Below are positions 52,145 to 60,498 of a DNA stretch of 64,000 nucleotides, in pieces. Origin of the DNA: Frankineae bacterium MT45 (GTDB lineage: Bacteria > Actinomycetota > Actinomycetes > Mycobacteriales > Jatrophihabitantaceae). The stretch lies in assembly GCA_900100325.1 (NCBI GenBank), contig LT629697.1:3717423-3781422 (forward strand). Direction: 5' to 3'. The position numbers and the translations under genes were made by a program. Position 1 is the first letter of the stretch, and each line of letters begins with the position of its first letter. The notes under the pieces are model-generated. The model saw only the letters and a program-made list of their open reading frames with translations. It did not search any database and was not told the origin of the DNA.

Positions 52145-53917
52145 TTAGACGATCGAGAAGGTGAGCGTGGCGGTGTAGGCGCCAGCGATCGTCGACGACG
52201 GAGCCGTGAGGCTCAGCTTGCCGGTCACGTTGACGGTACCCGGGCCAGCGGTGGCCTGGGCGAACTGCTTGGCCGCGCTGTGGAACGCGGTGATGCCCGC
52301 GACGCCCGCCGTGGTGACGTTGGTGGCGTTGAGGGTGTTGCCGGTGAGGAACTTCGGCGTGATGTTGGTGAACGACAGGCCGTCACCGGCGATGCTGTGC
52401 GAAGCACCATCGGTGAAGTCGGTGACGATGGCCGAGGCCTTCCAGCCGGTGCTACCAGCGCGCGTGTCGGTGATGGTGACACCGTTGTTCGTGCTGGGGG
52501 TGTTGCTGGCCGTGAACTGGCCCGGGTCGGTCGCTGCGGCAGCGGCCGGGTCACCGAAGTTGGCCGGAACGCTGTCGTACTTGGTGCCGTCGGCCGACAG
52601 CACCAGGGTGCCGAGGTCGAACGGGTGCAGCGGCGTGTAAGGCGTGCTGATAACCAGCGTGCCAGCCGGGACCGTGGTGGTGATGGTCTGCGGGTCGACC
52701 GGGTAGGCCGGCGGCGCAGCGGTGACCGTCACACCGGTGTTGTCGGACGAAGCCTGGAAGTTCGCCGGGTTGGCCGGGATGAACGTACCGGTGATCGTGT
52801 GCGCAACCGTGTCGGTCGGGGTGTAGGCGAAGGTGGCCACACCCGCAACCAGGGCGATCGGGGCACCGCTGTTGGCACCGTCGATCTTGAACTGAACGGC
52901 ACCGGCCGAGACCGTCGCGCCGCCAACCGTCTTGGTAACGGCGGCCGTAATCGACTGGGCCGTCGCGACGGTTCCGGTGGTCGTACCGGTGAGCACGGTC
53001 GTGGTGGCCGCAGCCGGCGCCGGAGCGTCGACCGAGTAGGCCAGAGCGGCCGAGGTGACGCCGTTGTAGGTGGTGGCGTCGGTCGGGACGAAGGCGAACG
53101 TGTAGTTGTGCGCGCCGTCAGCCGGGGTGATGGTGGCCGAGACGTCACCGGTGGCAGCGTTCAGGGTCGCGCCCGGAACGGTGGTGGCGCCATCGAGCAG
53201 CGTCACGGTACCGGCCGGGTGGGTGCCATCGCCGGCGCTGAGCGTCGAGGAGAGCGTGACCGAGGAGGCGTGCGGAGCCGGGCTGACCGGGTTGGCCGTG
53301 ATCGTCGAGAAGGACGTCGAGACCTTGACGGTCGGGTAGACCTGGGTCCAGGCGCCCGAGGCCGGGTTGACCAGGATGTCCGAGGACCAGTACTGCGTTC
53401 CCGGGTTGGTGGCGATACGAACCTGGTACACGTTCGGGTTCAGGGTCGAGGCCGACGGGAAGTCGGTGATGTGCAGCTGCATGTCGGCGCCGCTGTCATC
53501 GAAGACGACCGGGACCGAGGCCGAGAGGGCCGCGATGTTCGCCGGGTAGTTGATCGTGCCGGACGGGTCAACCGTCGACCCGACGAGCTGCGAGGAGCTC
53601 TGCTGCTCCGTCGTGCCCCACAGCTTCGGGATGGTCCCGTCGACCGGGGTCACGTAGATGCTGGCCGCCGAGTGCGGGCCGCTGCCGGTGACCGCCGAGC
53701 TCGCCGCGAAGTACGTGGCGAACGACGGGTCGTGGATCGAGCCCGAGGTGATCTGGACACCGGCCGCGTTGTAGAACGCCACCGTTCCCGAGGAGTCCGG
53801 GTCAGGCTGGTAGGACGGCGCTACTGCGCTGGCGTTCGTGGCGCCAGCCAGCATCATTCCGGCCGCGACGGAGAGGGCCGCGGCCCCTCCGATTGCGGTT
53901 TTGAGTTTCATCTTCAT
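52145..53917 (-). CDS. Surface protein: shared head domain, Ig-like domains, WxL-like end
   Basis: 590 residues from ATG at 53917 (MKMKLKTAIGGAAALSVAAG). After the signal peptide comes the head domain (YQPDPDSSGTVAFYNAAG, GTIPKLWGTTEQQSSSQLVG, LHITDFPSASTLNPNVYQVR), about three quarters identical by eye to that at 44626. Two Ig-like (Big_3-type) domains follow (VTLSSTLSAGDGTHPAGTVT and SITAAVTKTVGGATVSAGAV). The last 190 residues are strand-rich and end AGAYTATLTFSIV, close to the YxATLTW end of WxL domains but without the tryptophan. The DUF916 gene lies just downstream, as in WxL loci. Confidence 0.83.
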   Translation of the reverse strand: MKMKLKTAIGGAAALSVAAGMMLAGATNASAVAPSYQPDPDSSGTVAFYNAAGVQITSGSIHDPSFATYFAASSAVTGSGPHSAASIYVTPVDGTIPKLWGTTEQQSSSQLVGSTVDPSGTINYPANIAALSASVPVVFDDSGADMQLHITDFPSASTLNPNVYQVRIATNPGTQYWSSDILVNPASGAWTQVYPTVKVSTSFSTITANPVSPAPHASSVTLSSTLSAGDGTHPAGTVTLLDGATTVPGATLNAATGDVSATITPADGAHNYTFAFVPTDATTYNGVTSAALAYSVDAPAPAAATTTVLTGTTTGTVATAQSITAAVTKTVGGATVSAGAVQFKIDGANSGAPIALVAGVATFAYTPTDTVAHTITGTFIPANPANFQASSDNTGVTVTAAPPAYPVDPQTITTTVPAGTLVISTPYTPLHPFDLGTLVLSADGTKYDSVPANFGDPAAAAATDPGQFTASNTPSTNNGVTITDTRAGSTGWKASAIVTDFTDGASHSIAGDGLSFTNITPKFLTGNTLNATNVTTAGVAGITAFHSAAKQFAQATAGPGTVNVTGKLSLTAPSSTIAGAYTATLTFSIV

Positions 53918-54033
53918 GCGAGTAATTCCCCAGATTCTTTGAGTAAAGAAGGTTGCCAAACTCGCCCAACCGGCTTTTCCGATTGAACGTCTCTCTATCG
54001 GGTGGATCTATTGGGGTCGTGCAGTGGAGAGAA

Positions 54034-55200
54034 CTAGCTGGTCGGGTTGATGCCCTTGTCGACCCAGGCGCGGGTAACACCGGCAGAGGTGAAGAGAGCC
54101 GCGTTGGCGGGCTTTCCGTACCAGCTGCTGGCCGAGCCGAAGAGGGTGTTGACCAGGTTCAGCGAGCTACCCGACTGGAACGGCGTCGTGGAGACGGCGT
54201 CGGTCTGGCGAGCAATGATGTAGAGGAAGCGGTTGAGCAGGTACGAGGTAGCGACCTCTCCGTCCGGCGAGGCACCGTTGAGCAGGTTGATCGTGTTCGG
54301 GGCCGGCGTGGTGCCGAAGTAGCCCGTGTCGATCAGCTTGTCGCGACCCGTCGAGAACGGCGAGATGCCGTCAGCCGACGTGACCGGGTTTCCGTTCACG
54401 TCGTTGTGCGCCACGATGTTGGTGATGGCGGTCGGGTCGTGCTCCTCGCCGGTGACGACGTTGGAGGCGAGAACGCCGGAGGCAGCGAGGTCGACGCCGG
54501 TCAGGGTCTTGATGTTGGCGATGAAGTCGTTGCGGGTTCCGGAACCGACCTGCGGGATAACCGGGACGATGCCGTGAGCCTTCTGAGCGGCGGTACCGGT
54601 GTAGCCCGGGATGTCGCCCCAGGTCTTGTAGGTGCCGTCGTAGATGTTGGCGATCTCGTCAGCCGAGAGGCCGGCCGGCGCGTTGGTGCCCGCCTGAGCA
54701 ACGGCGATCTGCAGGCCGTCGGTGGCGATCTGGTAGACGTGGAAGCCGTTGAACGCGGTGAGCGCGGTGGCCTCTTCGGCTGCGGTGGGGAGACGCGAGG
54801 AACGCACGAAGTCGATCTTGTGCGTGGTGTCGCCGAGCAGTGCCGTGATGCCGGCGCCCGATCCGTTCGGACGGGTGACCGGCTTGCTGCCCTGGCGAAG
54901 GACGATCGAGGACGGCAGCGCGGTGCTGGTGCTGTTCAGGTACGCCGCCCGGCCGCTGGCGTCAGCCGTCGCGTCGAAGGAGAAGACACGGTTCTTGGTG
55001 ACCGTGTTGTACCCGGTGTGCAGGTTGGTGTCACCGTCGTCGAGGAAGTCGACGACGTACTGCACGGTGTCCGATCCGACCGCGACAGCGTCGGTGGTGG
55101 TCGGCTGGATGTCGGCGTGAGCCTGGGCCATAACGCCGAAGGAGAGGGCCAGTGCGACGCTCGCGCTGATACCTGCCTTGGCGATTGTTGCTTTCTGCAT
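54034..55200 (-). CDS. PstS-like substrate-binding protein, paralogue 1
   Basis: 388 residues. Signal peptide (AKAGISASVALALSFGVMA) ending near AHADI, without lipobox. The mature part begins TTTDAVAVGSDTVQYVVDFL, the actinobacterial PstS-like GSDTxQ motif, followed by ITALLGDTTHKIDFVRSSR, SADEIANIYDGTYKTWGDI and VIPQVGSGTRNDF, all PBP-superfamily phosphate-binding elements. No membrane anchor. It is about the same length as, and highly similar to, the next gene (55361-56527), a tandem duplicate. A PHO-box-like element lies 60-90 bases upstream. Confidence 0.88.
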   Translation of the reverse strand: MQKATIAKAGISASVALALSFGVMAQAHADIQPTTTDAVAVGSDTVQYVVDFLDDGDTNLHTGYNTVTKNRVFSFDATADASGRAAYLNSTSTALPSSIVLRQGSKPVTRPNGSGAGITALLGDTTHKIDFVRSSRLPTAAEEATALTAFNGFHVYQIATDGLQIAVAQAGTNAPAGLSADEIANIYDGTYKTWGDIPGYTGTAAQKAHGIVPVIPQVGSGTRNDFIANIKTLTGVDLAASGVLASNVVTGEEHDPTAITNIVAHNDVNGNPVTSADGISPFSTGRDKLIDTGYFGTTPAPNTINLLNGASPDGEVATSYLLNRFLYIIARQTDAVSTTPFQSGSSLNLVNTLFGSASSWYGKPANAALFTSAGVTRAWVDKGINPTS

Positions 55201-55260
55201 CAGAGGTCCATTTCTGATAGGAGGGGCGGAACGAGTTAAGAGTCGCTAGGAAGAGCAGAC

Positions 55261-55293
55261 AGAAACGGGTAACCGTGTGAACTGGGGATGAAC
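55261..55293 (-). promoter_or_regulatory. PHO-box-like direct repeats upstream of PstS-like paralogue 1
   Basis: Minus-strand units GTTCATCCCCA and GTTCACACGGT in direct register, followed by a weaker TACCCGTTTCT. The best PHO-box match in the window. A CCTAGCGA sequence 12 bases further on could be the -10 element. Confidence 0.72.
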
Positions 55294-55360
55294 CTCACGT
55301 TGTCGAAGGACGCCGCATGCGACCAGCTCGACCGGCGGTCTCCCGGACGTAACCGGCAGT

Positions 55361-56527
55361 TCAGTCCGTCGGGTTGATGCCCTTGTCCACCCAGGCCTTC
55401 GTGAACCCGGCCGACGTGTAGATCGCGAGGTTCGCCGAGCGGCCGTACCAGCTGCTAGCGGTGCCGAAGAGGGTGTTGACAAGATTCAGGGAGCTACCCA
55501 GCTGAAACGGCGTTGGAGAGACCGAGTCAGTCTGCCGCGTCACGATGTCAAGGAAGGTGGAACGTGTGAAGGAGGACGGCGCCAGCCCGTCGGGCGACGT
55601 TCCGGTGAGCACGTCGATCGTGTGTGGCGCCGGCGATGTACCGAAGTACCCCGAGTCGATCAGCTGCACGCGACCGACAGAGAACGGCATGATGGCATCG
55701 GCCGCAGATACAGGATTCCCATTGATGTCGGTATGCGAGACGATTCCGCTGATCGCCGTTGCATCATTTTCCTGGCTGTAAGCGACATCGAGACTGAGGA
55801 CACCAGTGGCGTTCAGGTCGATGCCGCTCTCCGACTTGATGGACTCAATGAAACTGTCACGAACGGCCGACCCGATCTGAGGCATGATCGGAAGGATGCC
55901 GTGAGTCGGAGCCGGGCCAGCGTAACCGGGTACGTCGCCCCACACCTTATAGGTTCCGTTGTAGATATTCCCGAGTTCGTCGGCAGAGAGGCCGGAGGGC
56001 GCATCCGTAGCCGCATGGTCAACGGCGATCTCCATGTTATCTCGGGCGACCTGATAGACATGGAAGCCGCTGAATGCGGAGTACGCAGCGAGTTCTTCGG
56101 CAGCCGTGGGGAGGCGCGAAGTGCGCACGAAGTCGATCTTGTGGGCTGTGTCGTTGAGGAGCGCGCCTATCGCATAGGAGTCGCCATTCGGACGATTCAG
56201 AGGTTTCAATCCCTCGCGCAGCACAATCGTGTTGGACCGTGGCATCGATCCCGACAACGGAAGGTTCGATACGCCGCGGCCGCTGGCATCAGCGGTCGCG
56301 TCGAAGGAGAAGACCCGGTTCTTCGTGATCGTGTTGTATCCGGTGTGAAGGCTGACGTCACCGTCATCGAGGAAGTCGGTCAGGTACTGCATGGTGTCGG
56401 ATCCGACCGCGACGGCGTCCGTGGTCGACGGTTGCACATCGGCGTCGGCCGGCGGCCACGACGCGACCACGAGCGTTGCTACGACTGCGACTGCGGCACC
56501 GATCCGCGCGGTTCGTGAGTTATGCAT
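55361..56527 (-). CDS. PstS-like substrate-binding protein, paralogue 2
   Basis: 388 residues from ATG at 56527 (MHNSRTARIGAAVAVVATLV); a longer frame to 56566 is less likely. Signal peptide ends near DADVQ. STTDAVAVGSDTMQYLTDFL, NRPNGDSYAIGALLND, IDFVRTSRLPTAAEELAAYS, IPFSVGRVQLIDSGYFGTSP-type features match paralogue 1 along the whole length, including the C-terminal YTSAGFTKAWVDKGINPTD. Both lack the membrane or lipid anchor of classical PstS, so they should be released or wall-bound. A PHO-box-like element precedes it, next to the sortase-like gene. Confidence 0.88.
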   Translation of the reverse strand: MHNSRTARIGAAVAVVATLVVASWPPADADVQPSTTDAVAVGSDTMQYLTDFLDDGDVSLHTGYNTITKNRVFSFDATADASGRGVSNLPLSGSMPRSNTIVLREGLKPLNRPNGDSYAIGALLNDTAHKIDFVRTSRLPTAAEELAAYSAFSGFHVYQVARDNMEIAVDHAATDAPSGLSADELGNIYNGTYKVWGDVPGYAGPAPTHGILPIMPQIGSAVRDSFIESIKSESGIDLNATGVLSLDVAYSQENDATAISGIVSHTDINGNPVSAADAIMPFSVGRVQLIDSGYFGTSPAPHTIDVLTGTSPDGLAPSSFTRSTFLDIVTRQTDSVSPTPFQLGSSLNLVNTLFGTASSWYGRSANLAIYTSAGFTKAWVDKGINPTD

Positions 56528-56588
56528 TGGCGTTCCCGTCTGTCTGAAGGGCGAAGAGTTCGACAAGCCTCTCTAGGCCCAGCAGACA

Positions 56589-56621
56589 GCGGCGGGTTGC
56601 GCGGGTGAACTACGGACTAAC
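56589..56621 (-). promoter_or_regulatory. PHO-box-like direct repeats upstream of PstS-like paralogue 2
   Basis: Minus-strand units GTTAGTCCGTA, GTTCACCCGCG, CAACCCGCCGC. The middle unit is the classical GTTCACC core. The box abuts the stop codon of the sortase-like gene and is about 62 bases from the start of paralogue 2. TAGAGA 13 bases downstream may be the -10. Confidence 0.7.
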
Positions 56622-56622
56622 C

Positions 56623-57603
56623 TCAGATGAGATTGGGCATCATCATCATGACGTTGCTCGTGGTCGCCCAGAGCACCGCGAGGAGAATCGGTGTGCCAAT
56701 CAGCCACGTCTGCCACCGACCCCAGCGCGTCCAGGACCAGACGATCCCCAGCACCACGATGATCAGAGCCTGCAGCCAGAGCACCAGATTGGCCATATGG
56801 GAGGTGTCTCCCTGCATCGCCTTCTCGTCCTGAGGGATGACTCGCACCCGCCCGGCCGGGGTGTCAACCACGTTCCCCTTCAGCGTTGCGTCCACGAATA
56901 CCGTCGTATTCGGTGCGACTCCAGAACCGGTCGACGTCTCGAAGGTGATCCGACTCTGCCCTGAGGCAAGAGGTGCCGGGAGCGGGTCTCCCGAGTGTCT
57001 GACCCGATCCACCTCATACGTGAAGGCACCCTGGCCGGTAGTTACGGTAATTTTGTCGCCCTGCCTGAGCTCGTCGATGTGCCCGAGCGGAGCACCGTAG
57101 GTGAGCGATCGTCCGTAAATCAAGCAGACTCCGGCCTGCCCAGGCAGTACGGTGTCCCGCCGATGCCCCGGGCCCTTGGAGAGATCGGTCGGTGCCGTTC
57201 CCTCGACCAGGACAACGGAGCGCAGCCCGTCAACGGGCGCCTGAATCAACGCAATCGGTGATCCGGGCGCGATGACGCCACCGATCGGGGCCGTCGCCTC
57301 GGAGAGCCCGTACCGCAGCTGGGAGTAGAGCACCGAGTTGGTGCGCTGCTCCTGCATTGAGCTGAAGAGGAAGACATAAGCCAGTAGCCATGCGGTGAGC
57401 GCACTGATCGTCAGCAGCGCCCAGATGAGTACCGCGACCTCACGAGGCTGGCTGCGTAGCGCTACCCGGAACTCCTGCCAGAATTCCTCTGCTCGCTGAC
57501 GCAGGCCGGCTCCGGGCTTGGCTGCATTGGGGCCCGCCGTTGCGGATCCTGGCGGCTGAGCCGGAGGCGGTGCGGCTGGCGGCGGCGGGATGATGACGGT
57601 CAT
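56623..57603 (-). CDS. Sortase-like membrane protein lacking the catalytic His and Cys
   Basis: 326 residues. Pro-rich N-terminus, a membrane helix (AVLIWALLTISALTAWLLAY, residues about 56-76), a sortase-like domain (LVEGTAPTDLSKGPGHRRDT, LPGQAGVCLIYGRSLTYGAP, LRQGDKITVTTGQGAFTYEV) and two C-terminal membrane helices. In active sortases the segment after PGxxGN reads AGHR and a later one TLTTC; here they read IYGRSLTYG and ITFETSTG, with Arg for His and Ser for Cys. It therefore should not transpeptidate by the known route. Directly follows the 964-residue PstS-like gene (TAGATG). Confidence 0.78.
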   Translation of the reverse strand: MTVIIPPPPAAPPPAQPPGSATAGPNAAKPGAGLRQRAEEFWQEFRVALRSQPREVAVLIWALLTISALTAWLLAYVFLFSSMQEQRTNSVLYSQLRYGLSEATAPIGGVIAPGSPIALIQAPVDGLRSVVLVEGTAPTDLSKGPGHRRDTVLPGQAGVCLIYGRSLTYGAPLGHIDELRQGDKITVTTGQGAFTYEVDRVRHSGDPLPAPLASGQSRITFETSTGSGVAPNTTVFVDATLKGNVVDTPAGRVRVIPQDEKAMQGDTSHMANLVLWLQALIIVVLGIVWSWTRWGRWQTWLIGTPILLAVLWATTSNVMMMMPNLI

Positions 57604-60498
57604 CTACTTGCCTCCGCGACGGCCGCTGAGGACCAGCAGAGGAACGGCTATCGGCCCAACAAGCAGCAGGCAGAGCAGCACGACGAGCGCCGCGACACCG
57701 AACTCCGTACTGATTGAACTCGTCTTCCCGACGGCCTGAACAGTGGTCACATCTTTGATGGTTGGAGTTGCCGCCGCCGGTGTGCTGCCGGTGACCGGTG
57801 CGGCGGACTGCGGCGAGGACTGTTGAACCGCAGTCTGTTCTGATTGATCTGCGATCTGCTGCGTAACCGGGGTGCCGTTCGACGTTGTCGAATCGGGAAC
57901 GGTGGCGCCCTGGCTGGCGACAGCAGCGGCCGCAGTCAACGTGTAGCTCGCCAGCGCACCAAGTCCGTTGGCTGAGGTAATCGGCAAGTACCCGTCGGGC
58001 AACTGCCCGGCGGCGGTGCCGGGCGTCTCTCCATTGTTGATGATGAAATTCAGCATCTGTGAGTAGGCGACTGCATCCGCATGCGGAAGTCCACTGGTAG
58101 GAATGTCCGCATACACGACCATCGTCCCTGGATACGCGTGCAAGCCCTTGGCCGTCGATTCCATCGCCGAGTATGGGATCGGCCAGGTCATCGTCGAATC
58201 GTCGTGAACCAGCATGGCCGCCGCCGCTTTCAGTGACGCCGTTGTTGGCTGGACGAAGGTACGCGCCGTGTCATCGGTGAAGAGCGGACCCTCATCCGGA
58301 TAGGTGGTCGCTTCCGGGAACTTCTTGGCAAGCGCCTTGGCATCAAGCTGCGTCTGCAGAGACGCGACATCATCGTCGTAGCGGCGCGCATCGGCGAGTG
58401 ACGTCAATCCGATCACGAACCGGCGCCCCACTACCTGCGGCCCTGATCGGGCCGGCTGGGTGTATAAGGATCCATCTTCCTTCTGTATCTCCGAGCAGGC
58501 GGTCTGGCCGCCACCTTGAGCGACCCGCACCGACTGCTCGATCGCCACCAGGCGCTGCAATGGCGAGGCGAGCAAGGTGAGCGGGGTGTTCTGCAAGGTC
58601 GGGTTGATGCAGGGGTCCGTGGAGTCAGGCGGTCCGTTCCAGGTGTCGAGGAGTGGCCAGGAGTTCGTCGGGAGGCTGATCCCCTGGTAGTTGGGATTCA
58701 CCCGCATGCCCCAGGGATCCGGAGTGCCGTCGAGCCAACTGCGCGCCTCGGGATCAGCGTTGATGTAGCTCGTCAGCGCGCTGATGACATCGGAGTTCGA
58801 GGCGAGCGACAGCAGAGCCTGCGGACCGCCGTCCAGGTCGACCGAGGATCCGACACCGGGATTCAGCGCGATGAACTCAGGGTCGACGGTGATGTTCAAA
58901 GGCTGATGAGAATCGAATGGCTTGTAGTACTGAGGCGGATCTGTGGAACCAGGGATGTGATACGTATAGGTCTGGCGATAGTGATCGGAATCCAAGTAGG
59001 ACTCTGTCATCAGCTTCGCAAGCAATCTGGGCGTGAGCCGCAGCGAGTGATATGGCTGATGTTTCGCATTGTCAATCGTGTAGCTGATCGCGAAACCGGT
59101 CACCGCCACTGGGGCTTGGACGACCGGTTCGGAGAAGCCGCCATCGGGCGGATCGCTGACAAACGCGGCTTCAACGCTCCCCGAATCCAGTTGGCTTCGC
59201 GCCAACGGCTCCCCCGTCTGGATGTGCTTGAACGGCGCCTCGTTCGTGTTCTCGCAGATCTTCGGTATCCATTGCCCGGTCGCTTGAATGAGGAGCTCCG
59301 AACCGTAGACGTCCACGGCCTCTTTCTGCGAAGTCGCGCAGCTGCCCGATGTCGGAGAGAAGGAGAGCGGCACAACCATGCGATTGCGCCAGTTCGATGC
59401 ACTTGACCAGAGCCGGCCGGTGACGGTGTATTTCGAGAATGAGGGTTGCGAGAAGCTTCCAGGCGGCATAGCACCGGACGCCTCGCAATTCGCCTCGTCA
59501 TCGGCCGGAACTGGCTCGACAGGATCGGCGGCGGGTGTGGGACTCGGCGTCGCAGTTGGACTCGGGCTGGCCGCCGGCGGAGTCGCGCTGCTCGTCGGAT
59601 CGGCGGACGGCGTCGGAGTCGGAGTCGGAGTCGGAGTCGCCGCGGGTGTAGTCAGAGGATATCCATCGTCGCAGCTGATGCCCATGATCGGAATAGCGAC
59701 GAGTGAGCACTGAACTTTGGCCGAACATCCGAGCGACGCGTTGGCCGTCTCGTCGGTGAGCGAGAAGAGCACCGATCCCGTCCCGTCCAGTGCGGTCGGT
59801 GCGTAGGTGGCGTTGTCCGGTACCAGCGACGGCGCGCTAGCCGCGTAGGAGTTGTTCGACTCCGGCGGTTTGATGCCGCATCCGGTGTCGGCCCCGCCCG
59901 AGCCGTAGTACACGGTGCCGTCGACAGCCTTGAACGGCAGCCGAGTCTCAGCTCCGTAGTCGATGATGTCCGGGCAGTGCGCCGACGACGGGGTCGGCTC
60001 ATTCGCGTACTGCGCCCGGTCAGCCAAAGTCGCATACCGGTCCAGGCGCCACGGCGGGTAGACGATGCTGCGGCCCGGCGACAACTGGCTTCGCGACCCC
60101 GTATACGGCGACCAGCAGGTAGTCGGATCGGGGTTGAGCCCTCGACACTGCAGAATCACCATCGGATACTCGTCGTCGATGGCCTCGACCGAGTTGAAGT
60201 TTGACTGAATGCTCCCGGTCGGGTGCGCACCGGACCAACTGACTGTGATTCGCTGCTGATTGCGAAGGTTGGTTGTCGCACTCACGTTGAGGGTCACGGT
60301 TCGGGTGTCGACCGTGACTACGGGGCCGTTTGGGCTCAGTTGGTTCGATCGAGTCGCCGTGACCTGCTTCGTCACGGCGGAACCGACCGGTGCCGCCGCT
60401 GCCGAGCCAGCGATACACGATGCGCCAGCGATCGTCGCCACGACAAGCAAAGCGACTGTCTTCGACCGGCGGATCGAACCGCCAATTGAGCGGCGCAT
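57604..60498 (-). CDS. Large PstS-like surface protein with membrane anchor
   Basis: 964 residues. Signal peptide with GASC near residue 27 (lipobox-like but preceded by long basic stretch), an N-terminal strand-rich part (TVTLNVSATTNLRNQQRITV), a Thr/Pro/Ser linker about residues 285-325, then a large C-terminal region with periplasmic-binding-protein character (PVAVTGFAISYTIDNAKHQP, LTPRLLAKLMTESY, TVDPEFIALNPGVGSSVDL, YPGTMVVYADIPTSGL, FIINNGETPGTAAGQLPDGY), a membrane helix (FGVAALVVLLCLLLVGPIAV) and SGRRGGK. It starts at the base after the stop of pstS. Probably binds phosphate or a phosphate compound, by context; the fold is only partly recognisable. Confidence 0.75.
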   Translation of the reverse strand: MRRSIGGSIRRSKTVALLVVATIAGASCIAGSAAAAPVGSAVTKQVTATRSNQLSPNGPVVTVDTRTVTLNVSATTNLRNQQRITVSWSGAHPTGSIQSNFNSVEAIDDEYPMVILQCRGLNPDPTTCWSPYTGSRSQLSPGRSIVYPPWRLDRYATLADRAQYANEPTPSSAHCPDIIDYGAETRLPFKAVDGTVYYGSGGADTGCGIKPPESNNSYAASAPSLVPDNATYAPTALDGTGSVLFSLTDETANASLGCSAKVQCSLVAIPIMGISCDDGYPLTTPAATPTPTPTPTPSADPTSSATPPAASPSPTATPSPTPAADPVEPVPADDEANCEASGAMPPGSFSQPSFSKYTVTGRLWSSASNWRNRMVVPLSFSPTSGSCATSQKEAVDVYGSELLIQATGQWIPKICENTNEAPFKHIQTGEPLARSQLDSGSVEAAFVSDPPDGGFSEPVVQAPVAVTGFAISYTIDNAKHQPYHSLRLTPRLLAKLMTESYLDSDHYRQTYTYHIPGSTDPPQYYKPFDSHQPLNITVDPEFIALNPGVGSSVDLDGGPQALLSLASNSDVISALTSYINADPEARSWLDGTPDPWGMRVNPNYQGISLPTNSWPLLDTWNGPPDSTDPCINPTLQNTPLTLLASPLQRLVAIEQSVRVAQGGGQTACSEIQKEDGSLYTQPARSGPQVVGRRFVIGLTSLADARRYDDDVASLQTQLDAKALAKKFPEATTYPDEGPLFTDDTARTFVQPTTASLKAAAAMLVHDDSTMTWPIPYSAMESTAKGLHAYPGTMVVYADIPTSGLPHADAVAYSQMLNFIINNGETPGTAAGQLPDGYLPITSANGLGALASYTLTAAAAVASQGATVPDSTTSNGTPVTQQIADQSEQTAVQQSSPQSAAPVTGSTPAAATPTIKDVTTVQAVGKTSSISTEFGVAALVVLLCLLLVGPIAVPLLVLSGRRGGK

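Noticed and set aside
52280-53986. 568-codon plus-strand frame opposite the Ig-like surface protein
   Set aside because: Arg/Gly/Val-rich composition, no domain, complement of a well-supported secreted protein.
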